From NCBI RefSeq assembly GCF_023374055.1, contig NZ_JAMBEP010000001.1:1116001-1180000 (forward strand): a stretch of 64,000 nt of DNA, read 5' to 3'. The notes beneath the pieces are model-generated. The model searched no databases and was not told the DNA's origin. It worked only from the letters and a program-made list of their open reading frames with translations. Below are positions 18,147-27,157 of the stretch, piece by piece (position 1 is the first letter of the stretch; every line of letters begins with the position of its first letter). This DNA is from Luteimonas galliterrae (GTDB lineage Bacteria; Pseudomonadota; Gammaproteobacteria; Xanthomonadales; Xanthomonadaceae). A program made the translations under genes and the position numbers.

Positions 18147-18716
18147 ATGCGGCTGATCCTGGCTTCGACTTCGCCCTACCGGCGCGAACTGCTGTCGCGG
18201 CTGCGGCTGCCCTTCGAAACCGTCCGGCCCGAAGTCGACGAAACGGCGTTACCGGACGAGGCGCCGCCGCAGATCGCGCATCGGCTGGCCGCGGCCAAGG
18301 CCGCCGCGGTAGCCCGTCGGGAGTCCGACGCCTGGGTGATCGGTTCGGACCAGGTCGCCGAGCTCGACGGCAGGCCGTTGGGCAAGCCCGGCGGCCGCGA
18401 CGCGGCGATCGCGCAGCTGTCCGCGATGTCCGGCCGCAGCGTGCGCTTCCTGACGGGGTTGAGCCTACGGCACGGCGATGCGGCCCTGCATGCGCTCGAC
18501 GTCACGCGGGTGCGTTTCCGCGTGCTGCAGGCCGACGAGATCGCGCGCTATGTGGATGCAGAGGAACCTTTCGACTGCGCCGGCAGCTTCAAATCCGAAG
18601 GCCTGGGCATCGCGTTGTTCGACGCTATCGAATCGCAGGATCCGACCGCGCTGATCGGCCTGCCGTTGATCGCCACGGCAGGACTCCTGCGCCAGGCCGG
18701 TTTTGCAGTGCCCTGA
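18147..18716 (+). CDS. yceF: 7-methyl-GTP pyrophosphatase (Maf family, YceF type)
   Basis: A 189-residue Maf/HAM1-fold nucleotide pyrophosphatase. 'MRLILASTSPYRRELL', 'EVDET', 'VIGSDQVAELDG', 'GKPGG' and the long motif around 'DCAGSFKSEGLGIALFDAIE' match E. coli YceF, the subfamily that hydrolyses m7GTP, rather than the dTTP/UTP pyrophosphatase YhdE. Its role is presumably to clean modified nucleotides from the pool. It diverges from yceD-rpmF, keeping the yceF/yceD neighbourhood known from enterobacteria, though there the genes are also divergent. Confidence 0.9.
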   Translation: MRLILASTSPYRRELLSRLRLPFETVRPEVDETALPDEAPPQIAHRLAAAKAAAVARRESDAWVIGSDQVAELDGRPLGKPGGRDAAIAQLSAMSGRSVRFLTGLSLRHGDAALHALDVTRVRFRVLQADEIARYVDAEEPFDCAGSFKSEGLGIALFDAIESQDPTALIGLPLIATAGLLRQAGFAVP

Positions 18717-18749
18717 TTTTTCATTCCGAAAGGATCCGGTGACTTCGCT

Positions 18750-19180
18750 TTTAGCGCTATAGAGCGGAGCTTGCTCCGCTGCTTTAACGCGCCAGTCCAA
18801 AGAAGACACGTAGCTACAATTGCGACGAATCAAAATCTAGTATCTGCGCAAGAAGGTCATCCACGACGAAAGCTTAGGCCGCTGGCAGACTTTCAGGTGC
18901 GACGCATCGCACCGCAGTTCAGGCCCTTTCTTGGGTTACTTTCTTTGGGCCAACAAAGAAAGTGACCCGGGCGCAGCCCGGAAGCCTTGTCCATGGCGCG
19001 AGTCGCAGCGCAAGCGGCGAGGACGCGGGCCTGGATCCCGGCCTTCGCCGGGATGACGGCTTAAGGGCAAGAGCGAGAGCAAAAGCAAATGGGTCCCAGC
19101 GTTCGCTGGGATGACGGCTTAAGAGCGAACGGCTTAAGGGCAAGCGCAGCGGAGCAAGTTCCGCTCTACAGAGCAAAACA
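18750..19180. repeat. Composite interspersed repeat, copy 1 (gene-free region)
   Basis: The 540-base gap between yceF and the GT39 gene contains no credible gene. From 18831 to 19178 it matches 42313-42680 in reverse complement with a modest number of mismatches. The shared parts include gcgatgcatcgcaccg-like text, cccaagaaagggcc/ctttctttgggcc modules, tggatcccggccttcgccgg, cagcgttcgctgggatgacg and gagcaagttccgctcta. Short open frames inside (for example 18919-19176, minus) read through the repeat and are not taken as genes. Confidence 0.85.
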
Positions 19181-19256
19181 AATTCCTGGCCACTTTTTTA
19201 AGAGAAGAGTTAGGCAAAGGCGGTGGACGCCGGCGTTAGCCAGATGATGGTCGACC

Positions 19257-21110
19257 TCAGTGAGCGATATCCACCGGCTGCTCCCGCCAGACTTCGACGC
19301 TGCCATCGCGGCCGTGCAGGCGCAGACCCAGCCAATGGCGCCCGTCGGAAAAGCCGCTCGCGTCGATGCTCGCTTTGAAACCGACGCGGGGATGGTTCGG
19401 ATCGGTGGATATGCGCCAGAACACCGCAGTGCCCGGACTCGGCAGGCCATACTGCGTTTGCACCGTAGCGATGCCGTCTATCGTCACCTCGACGCGGTCC
19501 AGGCCTACGCCATCCTTGAAAGCCCAACCCGCGATTTCGAATATCGGCCCCACTGAAGCACCGCTCGCCGGCGCATCGATCCAAGCCATCGCCGGCGTCG
19601 TGCAAGGGCCTTGCGAAGCTTTCCGCCGAGTCATGTCGAACAACAGAAAACGCTGCGCGCCGTGATCGACATTGACCGCCGTGGGCGGCGGCAGCGGCCC
19701 CAACCGTCGGCACAGATCGTGGTAGTAGCCGAGCAGATGCTTGTACTGGACTTCCGACACGGCCGACACCAATAGCATTGGCTTCGTCTTCGCATGGTTC
19801 ACGGTCGCGAAATCCAAACCCCACAAACGCAATTGCGGCGCGCGCCCGTGGCGGTGGTTGAGCGGATGGTCCAGCACCGCGATGTCCGGATCGCCGAGCG
19901 CGAAACCGAGTTCGGCGCCCAGCTTGAAGTTGTCCGCCACGACGAACGCCGTCGGCGGCATCGTCGCCAATTCGCGGCGCACCGCTGCGGCCACTTCGTC
20001 CCAGCCGGCGAAATTGGACGGATACCATTTGTCGGCAGCGACGTGCGCACGCAAGGCCGGCGTCGAAATGGCGGCATAGAGCGCCAGCCCGGCTACGAAG
20101 CCGGCCGCCGCCAGCCACCACGTCGCCCTGCGCCAGGCGCTCGGCCAGCGCTCCAACGCCGCCGGCACCAAGGGCAACAACGCGAGGTAACCCGGCAGCG
20201 GCCAATGGAAACTTACGCGCTCGTTGTCGGCGAAGAAGCCGAGCACGAAGAAACCCGACACTAGGCCCAATCCGCACAGCGCGAAATACCGCACAGCCAC
20301 GGAGGAATCGCGCACGCCGCGCCAACCCGCAAGCCACATCGCCGCGAACAGCAACGGCGTGGCCAGCAGCGTCTGGATCGCTACGAAACCCATGCCGTCC
20401 CAATGCAACGCCCACGGATGACGATCGAGCAGCTGAAAGCGCAATCCGGCGTCGGCGTTTTCCAGGTTCCAGGCCAGCAGCGGCCACCACGCCAGCGCGC
20501 CGATCGTCAGCGCGACCCAGACCCGCACGTCGCGCAAAGCGCGCCGGCCTTCGGGCAGATAGAGCAAGGCGATCGCGCCGATGCCGATCACGGCGATGAA
20601 GCGATAGTGGCTGAGCGCGCCGATCGCCAAGCCGGCCGCCAGTTCGAGCGCGGCCTTCGCGTCCACCCCACGCAGCAGCCGCGCGCCTGCATCCAGGCAC
20701 AGCACGGCCGCCAGCGCCATCGGCACATCCGGCAACGCCAGCAAGCCCAGCGTGCCTGCCAACGGCAGAAGCAGCGCCAACGCGGCCGCTTGCCATGCGC
20801 GCGCAGCGCCGAATTCCCGCGCCGCAATCTTCCCTATCAGCCAAGGCAGACAGGCGGCGATCAGCAGGAACGGCGCACGCAGCGCCCACGGATGCTGCCC
20901 ACCCGCCTCCACGCCCAGCCGCGCCAGCCAAGCGGTGAGCCCGGGCAGATCGGAATAGGCCGGCGCCAGGTGCTGGCCTTCCTGCCAGTAGAACGCCTCG
21001 TCCACGAACAGCGGCAGCCGCACGGCGAGCGCGCACTTGAGCGCGGTCGCGGCCATCCACAGCGCGATGAACGCGTTCCGTGACCGCTGTCCGTCGCTGC
21101 GTTCCCGCAT
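19257..21110 (-). CDS. GT39-family membrane glycosyltransferase with C-terminal Ig-like domain
   Basis: A 617-residue protein with about 11-12 membrane helices in its first 390 residues. The first periplasmic loop has 'RLPLFVDEAFYWQEGQHLAP', with the Asp-Glu pair and aromatic residues of the PMT/ArnT (GT39/GT83) family, which use polyprenyl-linked sugars. The acceptor could be lipid A, glycan or protein; not decidable here. After a soluble segment, the last ~110 residues ('AWIDAPASGASVGPIFEIAG' to the end) look like a beta-sandwich (Ig/Big-type) domain, uncommon in this family. The start at 21110 (MRERSDGQ) precedes the first helix; 18 further upstream residues are optional. It is divergent from the MoxR operon, with 44 bases between. 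Confidence 0.82.
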   Translation of the reverse strand: MRERSDGQRSRNAFIALWMAATALKCALAVRLPLFVDEAFYWQEGQHLAPAYSDLPGLTAWLARLGVEAGGQHPWALRAPFLLIAACLPWLIGKIAAREFGAARAWQAAALALLLPLAGTLGLLALPDVPMALAAVLCLDAGARLLRGVDAKAALELAAGLAIGALSHYRFIAVIGIGAIALLYLPEGRRALRDVRVWVALTIGALAWWPLLAWNLENADAGLRFQLLDRHPWALHWDGMGFVAIQTLLATPLLFAAMWLAGWRGVRDSSVAVRYFALCGLGLVSGFFVLGFFADNERVSFHWPLPGYLALLPLVPAALERWPSAWRRATWWLAAAGFVAGLALYAAISTPALRAHVAADKWYPSNFAGWDEVAAAVRRELATMPPTAFVVADNFKLGAELGFALGDPDIAVLDHPLNHRHGRAPQLRLWGLDFATVNHAKTKPMLLVSAVSEVQYKHLLGYYHDLCRRLGPLPPPTAVNVDHGAQRFLLFDMTRRKASQGPCTTPAMAWIDAPASGASVGPIFEIAGWAFKDGVGLDRVEVTIDGIATVQTQYGLPSPGTAVFWRISTDPNHPRVGFKASIDASGFSDGRHWLGLRLHGRDGSVEVWREQPVDIAH

Positions 21111-21154
21111 CCGCCCGCGCCCCGCTACACTGGCCAAAACCCTCAGAGGCGCGC

Positions 21155-22108
21155 ATGTCGGCACTGCCCCAATCAGCGAACATGCTAACCGACGCGCTGG
21201 GCGAGTCGTTGAAACGCGCGCAGGCGCAGGTCAATTCGTTGGTGCTGGGCAAGGCGCAGGAGGTGCGGCTGGCCTTCGTGGCCCTGTTGTCCGACGGCCA
21301 CTTGCTGATCGAGGATCTGCCCGGCTTGGGCAAGACCACCCTGGCGCACGCGCTGGCGGCGACGCTGGGCCTGGGTTTCCAGCGCGTGCAGTTCACCTCC
21401 GACCTGCTGCCGGCGGACATCGTCGGCGTTTCGGTGTACGACGCGCAGGCGCGTCGTTTCGAATTCCATCCCGGTCCGATCTTCGCCAACATCGTGCTGG
21501 CCGACGAGATCAACCGCGCGCCGCCGCGCACCCAGAGCGCGCTGCTGGAGGCGATGGCCGAACACCAGGTCACGGTGGACGGCAGCACCCATCACCTGCC
21601 GCAGCCGTTCTTCGTCATCGCCACGCAGAACCCGGTGGACCTGGCCGGCACCTATCCGTTGCCGGATTCGCAGCTGGACCGGTTCCTGCTGCGCCTGACC
21701 CTGGGTTATCCCAGCGCCGACGCCGAACGCGCGCTGCTGACCGGCGTCGACCGCCGCGATCTGATCGCGCAATCGCTGCCTGTGCTGTCTTCAGACGACG
21801 TTCTGCAGCTGCGCGGCGCCGTCGAAGACGTGCATGCCAGCGATGCGCTGATCGCTTACGTGCAGGCGCTGCTCACGCGCAGCCGTCAGCATCCGGGCGT
21901 ACGCGTAGGCCTCTCGCCTCGCGCCGGGCTCGCGTTGCTGCGCGCGGCGCGTGCCTATGCGCTGCTGCTGGGGCGCGGCCACGTGCTGCCAGAAGACGTG
22001 CAGGCGCTGTTCGGCGCGATCGCCGCGCACAGACTGGTGGCCGAAGCCGAAGCCGGCACCGGCGTCTCGCTGGCCAAATCGATCCTGCTCGCCGTCCCCG
22101 TGGATTGA
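21155..22108 (+). CDS. MoxR-type AAA+ ATPase
   Basis: A 317-residue AAA+ ATPase of the MoxR family. Walker A is 'LIEDLPGLGKTTLAHAL' (Lys60), Walker B 'NIVLADEINRAPPRTQSALL', and sensor motifs lie in 'FFVIATQNPVDLAGTYPLPD' and the C-terminal lid ('VGLSPRAGLALLRAARAYA'). MoxR proteins act as chaperone-like ATPases with metal-ion-site or VWA/DUF58 partners. Here the next two genes are exactly such a DUF58 protein and a TgpA transglutaminase, a common three-gene set. The ATG at 21155 has AGAGG in front; a second ATG nine codons later is possible. Confidence 0.92.
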   Translation: MSALPQSANMLTDALGESLKRAQAQVNSLVLGKAQEVRLAFVALLSDGHLLIEDLPGLGKTTLAHALAATLGLGFQRVQFTSDLLPADIVGVSVYDAQARRFEFHPGPIFANIVLADEINRAPPRTQSALLEAMAEHQVTVDGSTHHLPQPFFVIATQNPVDLAGTYPLPDSQLDRFLLRLTLGYPSADAERALLTGVDRRDLIAQSLPVLSSDDVLQLRGAVEDVHASDALIAYVQALLTRSRQHPGVRVGLSPRAGLALLRAARAYALLLGRGHVLPEDVQALFGAIAAHRLVAEAEAGTGVSLAKSILLAVPVD

Positions 22109-22113
22109 AACCG

Positions 22114-23076
22114 ATGGCCGGTGCGCGGCGTCAAACGCTGTGGCGGCGCCTGCAAGCTTGGGCGCGTCCGCGCACGCCCGAAGCGCTGCCGGTCGCGTTC
22201 GACCGCAAACGCGTCTATGTGCTGCCTACGCGCTTCGGGATGTTCTTCGCGCTGCTGATCGTCGCGATGGGCCTGGGCGCGCTCAACTACAACAACAACC
22301 CGGCCTTGCTGCTGGCATTGCTGCTGGCCGGCGCAGCGATGGCGAGTCTGATCACCGCGCACCTGCAGTTGTCGGGCTTGGTGATCGAAGCGCTGTCGGC
22401 CGAACCGGTGGCCGCGGGCGAGCCCTTGCTGCTCAAGCTGCGCGCAGGCGCGCGCGACGGGCGCCGCCGGCTGGGATTGAGCGTGCGCCATGGCGATGCC
22501 GTGGCGAGGCTGTCGCTGGACGGCAGCGACGAAGCCGTATTGCCTGTACCGACCGAACGCCGCGGCTGGCTCGATCTCGACCGCATCCGCATTTCGACGC
22601 TTCGCCCGCTCGGCCTGGCCACCGCCTGGGCCTGGCTGTGGCCCGAACAGGCGCTGCTGGTGTATCCCGCGCCTGAAACCCAAGGCCCGCCCTTGCCGAC
22701 CGAACTCGGCGACAGCGGCGCCGCGCGCCTGAACCCGGCCGGCGACGACGTGCACCATCTGCGCAATTACCGTCGCGGCGATCCGCAGCGCGCGGTCGCA
22801 TGGAAACCGTCCGCGCGCCGCGACACCTTGCTGGTGCGCGAGTACGAACAGCCGCGCAGCGCCGAAGTCGTCCTGGATTGGCAACGGCTGGCGCCGCTCG
22901 CTTACGAACCCCGTATCCGCCGCCTGGCGCACTGGATCGACCAAGCCGAACGCGAAAACCGCCGCTACCAGCTGCGCCTGCCGGGACAGCCCGCGCTGGG
23001 CCCGGCGCAGGGCGCCGCCCACCGCCATGCGTGCCTGCGCGCATTGGCCTTGCTGCCGCATATCGATGGCGCTTGA
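22114..23076 (+). CDS. DUF58 domain membrane-anchored protein
   Basis: A 320-residue protein with two membrane helices near residues 40-75 ('FGMFFALLIVAMGLGALNYN' and 'ALLLALLLAGAAMASLITAH') and a soluble C-terminal region. The DUF58 signature is 'HHLRNYRRGDPQRAVAWKPS' followed by 'ARRDTLLVREYE'. DUF58 proteins carry a VWA-like fold and are partners of MoxR ATPases. The start is six bases after the moxR stop; the end overlaps tgpA by 11 bases, so the three are one translational unit. Confidence 0.9.
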   Translation: MAGARRQTLWRRLQAWARPRTPEALPVAFDRKRVYVLPTRFGMFFALLIVAMGLGALNYNNNPALLLALLLAGAAMASLITAHLQLSGLVIEALSAEPVAAGEPLLLKLRAGARDGRRRLGLSVRHGDAVARLSLDGSDEAVLPVPTERRGWLDLDRIRISTLRPLGLATAWAWLWPEQALLVYPAPETQGPPLPTELGDSGAARLNPAGDDVHHLRNYRRGDPQRAVAWKPSARRDTLLVREYEQPRSAEVVLDWQRLAPLAYEPRIRRLAHWIDQAERENRRYQLRLPGQPALGPAQGAAHRHACLRALALLPHIDGA

Positions 23077-24979
23077 CGTCGCCGGCCGCCGTTGGGCCTT
23101 GCTGGCGATGGCGGCCTGCCTGCTGCCGTTGCTGCTGCAATTGCCGCTGCAGATCGCGTTGGCGATCGCCGCGCTGGGGGTAGCGATCTCCACGCTGTCG
23201 TGGCGGCGGCCGCTGCCCGGCTGGTTGCGCTTTCTGCTGGCCGGGGCGGTGATCCTGCTGGTGCTGACGATGTCGCGCTACTCGATCGGCCGCGATACGG
23301 GCTGCGCACTGCTCGCCGCGATGCTGGCGATCAAGCCTTCGGAAACCACCCGGCTGCGCGATGCGCGCAGTCTGGTGGGATTCGCCCTGTTCGGCCCGTT
23401 CGCGACGTTTCTGCTCGACCAGGGCCCATTGTCGCTGACGCTGGCGCTGATCGGCGTCACATTCGCGCTGCTGGCGCTGCAGCGTTTCGCCGACACCGAA
23501 TCGGGCCTGCCGGTGACCGGCGTATCGCCCTGGCGCGCCACGCTGTCGGTGTGGCGGCTGATCGCCATCGGTTTGCCGCTGGCGCTGGCCGCCTTCTGGC
23601 TGTTTCCGCGCGTCGGATCGCCGCTTTGGGGCGTGCCGGAACGCTCGCTGGCGCGCCCCGGGCTCTCCGACGAGATGAGTCCGGGCGGATGGCTCGACCT
23701 CATGTCCGACGATTCGCCAGCGCTGCGCGTACGTTTTTCCGGGGCGGAACCGCAGCCCTCGCAGATGTATTGGCGCGGGCCAGTGCTTTGGAATTTCGAC
23801 GGACGCACCTGGACGCAGCCGTCATGGATGCGCGGGCTGCCGCCGGCGGAAGCGCCTCGTGCCGCGGCGGTTTGGGATTACGAAATGGAAATCGAACCGA
23901 CCGACCGCCGCCAACTCGTGGCCCTGGATCTTCCCACCGCAGCCCCCGACGGCACCCGGCTGTCCGGAGACTACGGCTTGTATGCGGAACGCCCCTTGAG
24001 CGCGCTGACGCGCTGGCGCGTGCGCTCGTCGCCGCCGGCCGCCTTCGAGCCGCGGCTGAACGTGCTGCTGAGGCAATCCGCATTGCGCCTGCCCGAGGGC
24101 TACAACCCGCGCACGCTGGCGCTGGCGCGGCAGTGGCGCAGCGATGCAGGCAGCGACGACGCCGCCATCGTGCAACGCGCATTGCGCTGGATCCGCGCCG
24201 ATTTCGCCTACACCCTCGAGACGCCGCTGCCAGGCCGCAATGCGGTCGACGAATTCCTGTTCGAACAGAAAGCCGGCTATTGCGAGCACTTCAGTTCGTC
24301 GTTCGTGGTGCTGATGCGCGCCGCCGGCATTCCTGCGCGCGTAGTCACCGGCTATGTCGGCGGCTACCGGAATCCGATCGGAAATTACTGGATCGTGCGC
24401 CGTCAGGATGCGCACGCCTGGGCGGAAGTGTGGTTGCAGGGACGCGGTTGGGTGCGGGTGGACCCGACCGCGGCGGTCGCGCCGGAACGCATCTACGACA
24501 CGCTCGACGATCGCGCGGCCGCTCTGGTCGATCTGCGCCCGGTGTGGAACACCGGGGATTGGCTGCGGCGCGGCTGGAACGACCTCGTGCTGGGTTTCGA
24601 TGCGACGCGCCAGGAACGGATGCTGCGTTCGTTCGGCGTCGCGCGGCTGAAGGCCGGCGACCTGGTCGCCATGTTCGCGCTGCTGGCCGTCCTGGCGCTG
24701 GGCTGGATGGCCTGGCTGATCGCGCACAGCGAGCGGGAACGCGATCCGCTGCTGCGCGCGTGGCGCCGGCTGGGTTCGCGCTACGCCCGCTACGGCTTGC
24801 AACGCGAACCCCACGAGCCCGCCTGCGACTGGGCCGAACGCGTCGCCCGCCAACGCCCGCAGAACGGCGAGGCGTTGCTCGCGCTCACCCGGCGCTTCGC
24901 CGAATCGCGCTACGCTGTGGCCGACGATCGCCAGCAGCGCCGCGACCTGGTGCGCGCCCTGAAGGCGCATCGCCCCTGA
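23066..24979 (+). CDS. tgpA: TgpA-type membrane transglutaminase (DUF3488 + transglutaminase core)
   Basis: A 637-residue inner-membrane protein. Several N-terminal helices (about 5-190, DUF3488) are followed by a periplasmic transglutaminase-like domain with the triad Cys406 ('KAGYCEHFSSSFVVL'), His450 ('QDAHAWAEVW') and Asp466 ('RVDPTAAV'). A further helix comes near 545-565, then a C-terminal cytoplasmic DUF4129-like tail. TgpA of Pseudomonas aeruginosa is essential and thought to act on periplasmic or cell-wall proteins. All catalytic residues are present. It is the third gene of the moxR operon. Confidence 0.92.
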   Translation: MALDVAGRRWALLAMAACLLPLLLQLPLQIALAIAALGVAISTLSWRRPLPGWLRFLLAGAVILLVLTMSRYSIGRDTGCALLAAMLAIKPSETTRLRDARSLVGFALFGPFATFLLDQGPLSLTLALIGVTFALLALQRFADTESGLPVTGVSPWRATLSVWRLIAIGLPLALAAFWLFPRVGSPLWGVPERSLARPGLSDEMSPGGWLDLMSDDSPALRVRFSGAEPQPSQMYWRGPVLWNFDGRTWTQPSWMRGLPPAEAPRAAAVWDYEMEIEPTDRRQLVALDLPTAAPDGTRLSGDYGLYAERPLSALTRWRVRSSPPAAFEPRLNVLLRQSALRLPEGYNPRTLALARQWRSDAGSDDAAIVQRALRWIRADFAYTLETPLPGRNAVDEFLFEQKAGYCEHFSSSFVVLMRAAGIPARVVTGYVGGYRNPIGNYWIVRRQDAHAWAEVWLQGRGWVRVDPTAAVAPERIYDTLDDRAAALVDLRPVWNTGDWLRRGWNDLVLGFDATRQERMLRSFGVARLKAGDLVAMFALLAVLALGWMAWLIAHSERERDPLLRAWRRLGSRYARYGLQREPHEPACDWAERVARQRPQNGEALLALTRRFAESRYAVADDRQQRRDLVRALKAHRP

Positions 24980-25007
24980 TCGCCAGCGCCTACCCGAGGA
25001 AAGACCG

Positions 25008-25517
25008 ATGAAGCTGCGTCTCCTTGCCGTTTCCGCATTCGCCAGCCTGGCCTGCGCCTGCACGACCGTGCCCGCGCCGTTGCAGGGCGAGGTCGTCGAC
25101 ATCTCCCCCGCGCAGGCGCGCCAAGCCGGACGTCCGGGGCTGCCGGTGCGCTGGGGCGGACGCATCGTGGCGACGCGGCCGTCGGGCGACCGCACCTGTT
25201 TCGACATGATCGGCAGTGAGCTGTCGGTCTACGGCCGGCCGCGGCATATGGCCGATGACGGCAGCGGCCGTTTCGTCGCTTGCAGCGCCGGTTATTACGA
25301 TCCGGCGATTTATCTGAAGAACCGCGAACTGACGGTGATCGGACGCATCGAGGGCTTCGAAGCGCCGAGTTACGGCGCCTACGGCTACCAACGGCCGCGG
25401 GTCGCCGCCGATTCCGTGCATCTGTGGCCCGAGGCGCCCTATCAGGATCCGCGCTATCCCTATTCCAAGCGGCCGTGGCCGTGGATCGGTTGGGGCTGGG
25501 GCGACAACCGCTACTGA
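25008..25517 (+). CDS. Slp family outer-membrane lipoprotein
   Basis: A 169-residue lipoprotein. The signal peptide ends 'FASLACACTTVP', with two candidate lipidated Cys (18 or 20); both are slightly off the ideal lipobox. The mature part has the Slp pattern 'LPVRWGGRIVATR', 'SAGYYDPAIYLKNRELTVIG' and 'VHLWPEAPY', ending in a Trp/Pro/Gly-rich tail (WPWIGWGWG) as in E. coli Slp. Slp proteins are starvation- or acid-induced outer-membrane lipoproteins of unclear role. It is 28 bases after tgpA and probably in the same operon, an association that may hint at envelope maintenance. Confidence 0.85.
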   Translation: MKLRLLAVSAFASLACACTTVPAPLQGEVVDISPAQARQAGRPGLPVRWGGRIVATRPSGDRTCFDMIGSELSVYGRPRHMADDGSGRFVACSAGYYDPAIYLKNRELTVIGRIEGFEAPSYGAYGYQRPRVAADSVHLWPEAPYQDPRYPYSKRPWPWIGWGWGDNRY

Positions 25518-25544
25518 TCCGCTTTTCTGCCTGAGCGGCTCGCT

Positions 25545-25634
25545 CTTTTGTAGGAGCGGCTTTAGCCGCGAGCTTTTGATTTTTGGTTTCGCCTCATCGC
25601 AAAAAGCTCGCGGCTAAAGCCGCTCCTACAAAAG
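25545..25634. repeat. Hairpin repeat, taggagcggctttagccgcg family
   Basis: Inverted pair of ttgtaggagcggctttagcc-type arms about 40 bases apart, with T-run/A-run edges. It lies between the convergent slp and HIT genes, so it can serve both as terminator. Confidence 0.88.
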
Positions 25635-25658
25635 GCCGTCTATACAAAACGGCGCGCG

Positions 25659-26009
25659 TCAGGCGGGCGTCCCGAACCGACCCAGCGGCGCGCCCGCCAG
25701 CAGATGCAGATGGATCTGGAACACCGTCTGCCCGCCATGCGCGTTGCAGTTCATCACTATGCGGTAGCCATCCCGGTCGAAGCCCTCGCGCTTGGCGTAT
25801 TCGGCCGCGGCGACGGCCAGCCGGCCGACGATGTGGGCCTGCTCGGCGCCGACGTCGTTCAAGGTGGCGATCGGCGCCTTGGGCACGAACAGCACATGCA
25901 CCGGCGCCTGCGGCGCGATGTCGCGGAACGCGATCAGGTCCTCGTCCTCGTAAACGACGTCGGCCGGGATCTCGCGGCGGATGATCTTGTGGAAGATGGT
26001 GTCGGGCAT
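25659..26009 (-). CDS. HIT family nucleotide hydrolase (HinT-like)
   Basis: A 116-residue histidine-triad protein. 'TIFHKIIRREIPADVVYEDE' at the start, 'HVLFVPKAPIATLND' in the middle and 'GGQTVFQIHLHLLAGAPLGR' with the HxHxH triad at the end match the HinT/PKCI branch, which hydrolyses adenosine 5'-phosphoramidates and aminoacyl-adenylates. The conserved Ser/Gly loop 'NCNAHGGQ' is present. Small, cytoplasmic, single gene between two hairpin repeats. Confidence 0.92.
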   Translation of the reverse strand: MPDTIFHKIIRREIPADVVYEDEDLIAFRDIAPQAPVHVLFVPKAPIATLNDVGAEQAHIVGRLAVAAAEYAKREGFDRDGYRIVMNCNAHGGQTVFQIHLHLLAGAPLGRFGTPA

Positions 26010-26036
26010 CTGGATCGTCTCCTGGTTAGCCTTCGC

Positions 26037-26125
26037 TTTTCGTAGGAGCGGCTTTAGCCGCGAGCTTTTGATGTTGCTTTCAGCGACTGGAAAAAGTCTC
26101 GCGGCTAAAGCCGCTCCTACGAAAA
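26037..26125. repeat. Hairpin repeat, taggagcggctttagccgcg family
   Basis: Another inverted pair of cgtaggagcggctttagccg arms, in the gap between recR and the HIT gene. It nearly abuts the recR stop (26133). Same family as at 14.2, 25.5, 38.1 and 41.3 kb. Confidence 0.88.
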
Positions 26126-26132
26126 ACAGGAG

Positions 26133-26729
26133 CTATTGCGGCATCTCGCTGCGGCTGCCGAACGCATGCGACAGAGTGCCGCGATCCACGTATTCCAGTT
26201 CGCCGCCCAGCGGCACGCCGTGCGCCAGGCGGCTCGGGCGCACGCCATGCTGGCGCGCCAATTGGGCTAGATAATGCGCGGTGGCCTCGCCTTCGACGGT
26301 CGGATTGGTGGCGATGATCAACTCCTGCACTTCGCCCTCGGCCATCCGCGCCGTCAGCTGATCCAGCCCCAATTCGCGCGGACCGATGCCGTCGAGCGGG
26401 CTCAACCGTCCCTGCAGGATGAAATACAGCCCGCGATAGCCGGTGGCCTGTTCGATCGCCAGCCGGTCGGCCGGCGATTCCACCGCGCACAGCTGATGCG
26501 CATCGCGCGAGGCGCTTGCGCAGGTGGCGCAAATTTCGGTTTCGGTGAAATCGCGGCAGCGCTTGCAATGGCCGATGCGCTCGATCGACGCCGCCAGCGT
26601 TTCCGCCAGCCGCTTGCCGCCGTCGCGTTCGCGCTCGAGCACGTGGTAGGCCATCCTCTGCGCGGTTTTCTGGCCGACGCCGGGCAGGACGCGGAAGGCT
26701 TCGATCAGTTGTTCGAGCAGAGACGACAT
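26133..26729 (-). CDS. recR: Recombination mediator RecR
   Basis: A 198-residue protein of the RecFOR pathway, which loads RecA on gapped DNA. The helix-hairpin-helix is '[20 protein letters not shown]', the zinc finger '[16 protein letters not shown]', and the Toprim domain includes '[20 protein letters not shown]' and '[18 protein letters not shown]'. All features are intact and length is standard. It follows ybaB and dnaX in the classical dnaX-ybaB-recR order, but a roughly 100-base palindromic repeat separates it from ybaB. Confidence 0.97.
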   Translation of the reverse strand: MSSLLEQLIEAFRVLPGVGQKTAQRMAYHVLERERDGGKRLAETLAASIERIGHCKRCRDFTETEICATCASASRDAHQLCAVESPADRLAIEQATGYRGLYFILQGRLSPLDGIGPRELGLDQLTARMAEGEVQELIIATNPTVEGEATAHYLAQLARQHGVRPSRLAHGVPLGGELEYVDRGTLSHAFGSRSEMPQ

Positions 26730-26732
26730 CAG

Positions 26733-26830
26733 ATTCCGTCATCCCAGCGAAAGCCGGGACCCATTTTGATGTTGCTTCAAAATCTTAAAGTCGCTGGGTT
26801 CCCGCCTTCGCGGGAATGACAGCTTTTAAA
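26733..26830. repeat. Palindromic repeats between ybaB and recR
   Basis: Two head-to-head units, ccgtcatcccagcgaaagcc near 26740 and cccgccttcgcgggaatgac near 26800, sharing the trailing motifs found at 11.5, 29.8 and 30.7 kb. They occupy the whole gap between the ybaB stop and the recR start, so they lie inside the expected mRNA. Confidence 0.8.
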
Positions 26831-26831
26831 A

Positions 26832-27152
26832 TCAAAACGGCAGCTTCATGCCCGGCGGCATCGGCATGCCCGCCGTCGCCGCGCCCATGCGCTGCTGCGA
26901 CTCGGCGTTGGCCTTGTTGACCGCATCGTTGAACGCGGCCGCGATTAGGTCTTCGGCCATTTCCGGATCGGACAGCACGCTCGGGTCGATGCGCACCTTT
27001 CGGCACTCCATGCGGCCGCTGAGGGTCACGCTGACCATGCCGCCGCCGGCGTTGCCGACGACTTCCACGTTGGCCAGTTCTTCCTGGGCGCGCTGCAGGT
27101 TTTCCTGCATCTTCTGCGCCTGCTGCATCAATTGGGCGATGTTTCCACGCAT
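26832..27152 (-). CDS. ybaB: YbaB/EbfC family nucleoid-associated protein
   Basis: A 106-residue DNA-binding protein beginning '[20 protein letters not shown]', a long N-terminal helix, then '[20 protein letters not shown]' and '[16 protein letters not shown]'. YbaB homodimers coat or bend DNA and are linked to nucleoid structure. Five bases separate it from the dnaX stop, so the two are translated from one message. A Met/Pro-rich tail ([16 protein letters not shown]) ends the protein. Confidence 0.96.
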   Translation of the reverse strand: MRGNIAQLMQQAQKMQENLQRAQEELANVEVVGNAGGGMVSVTLSGRMECRKVRIDPSVLSDPEMAEDLIAAAFNDAVNKANAESQQRMGAATAGMPMPPGMKLPF

Positions 27153-27157
27153 ATCGG

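Noticed and set aside
18919-19176. Open frame of 85 codons in the composite repeat, similar to one at 42396-42581
   Set aside because: It is the translation of a dispersed repeat with no ribosome site or protein features. Annotated relatives of this type are, in my memory, common false genes in Xanthomonadaceae.
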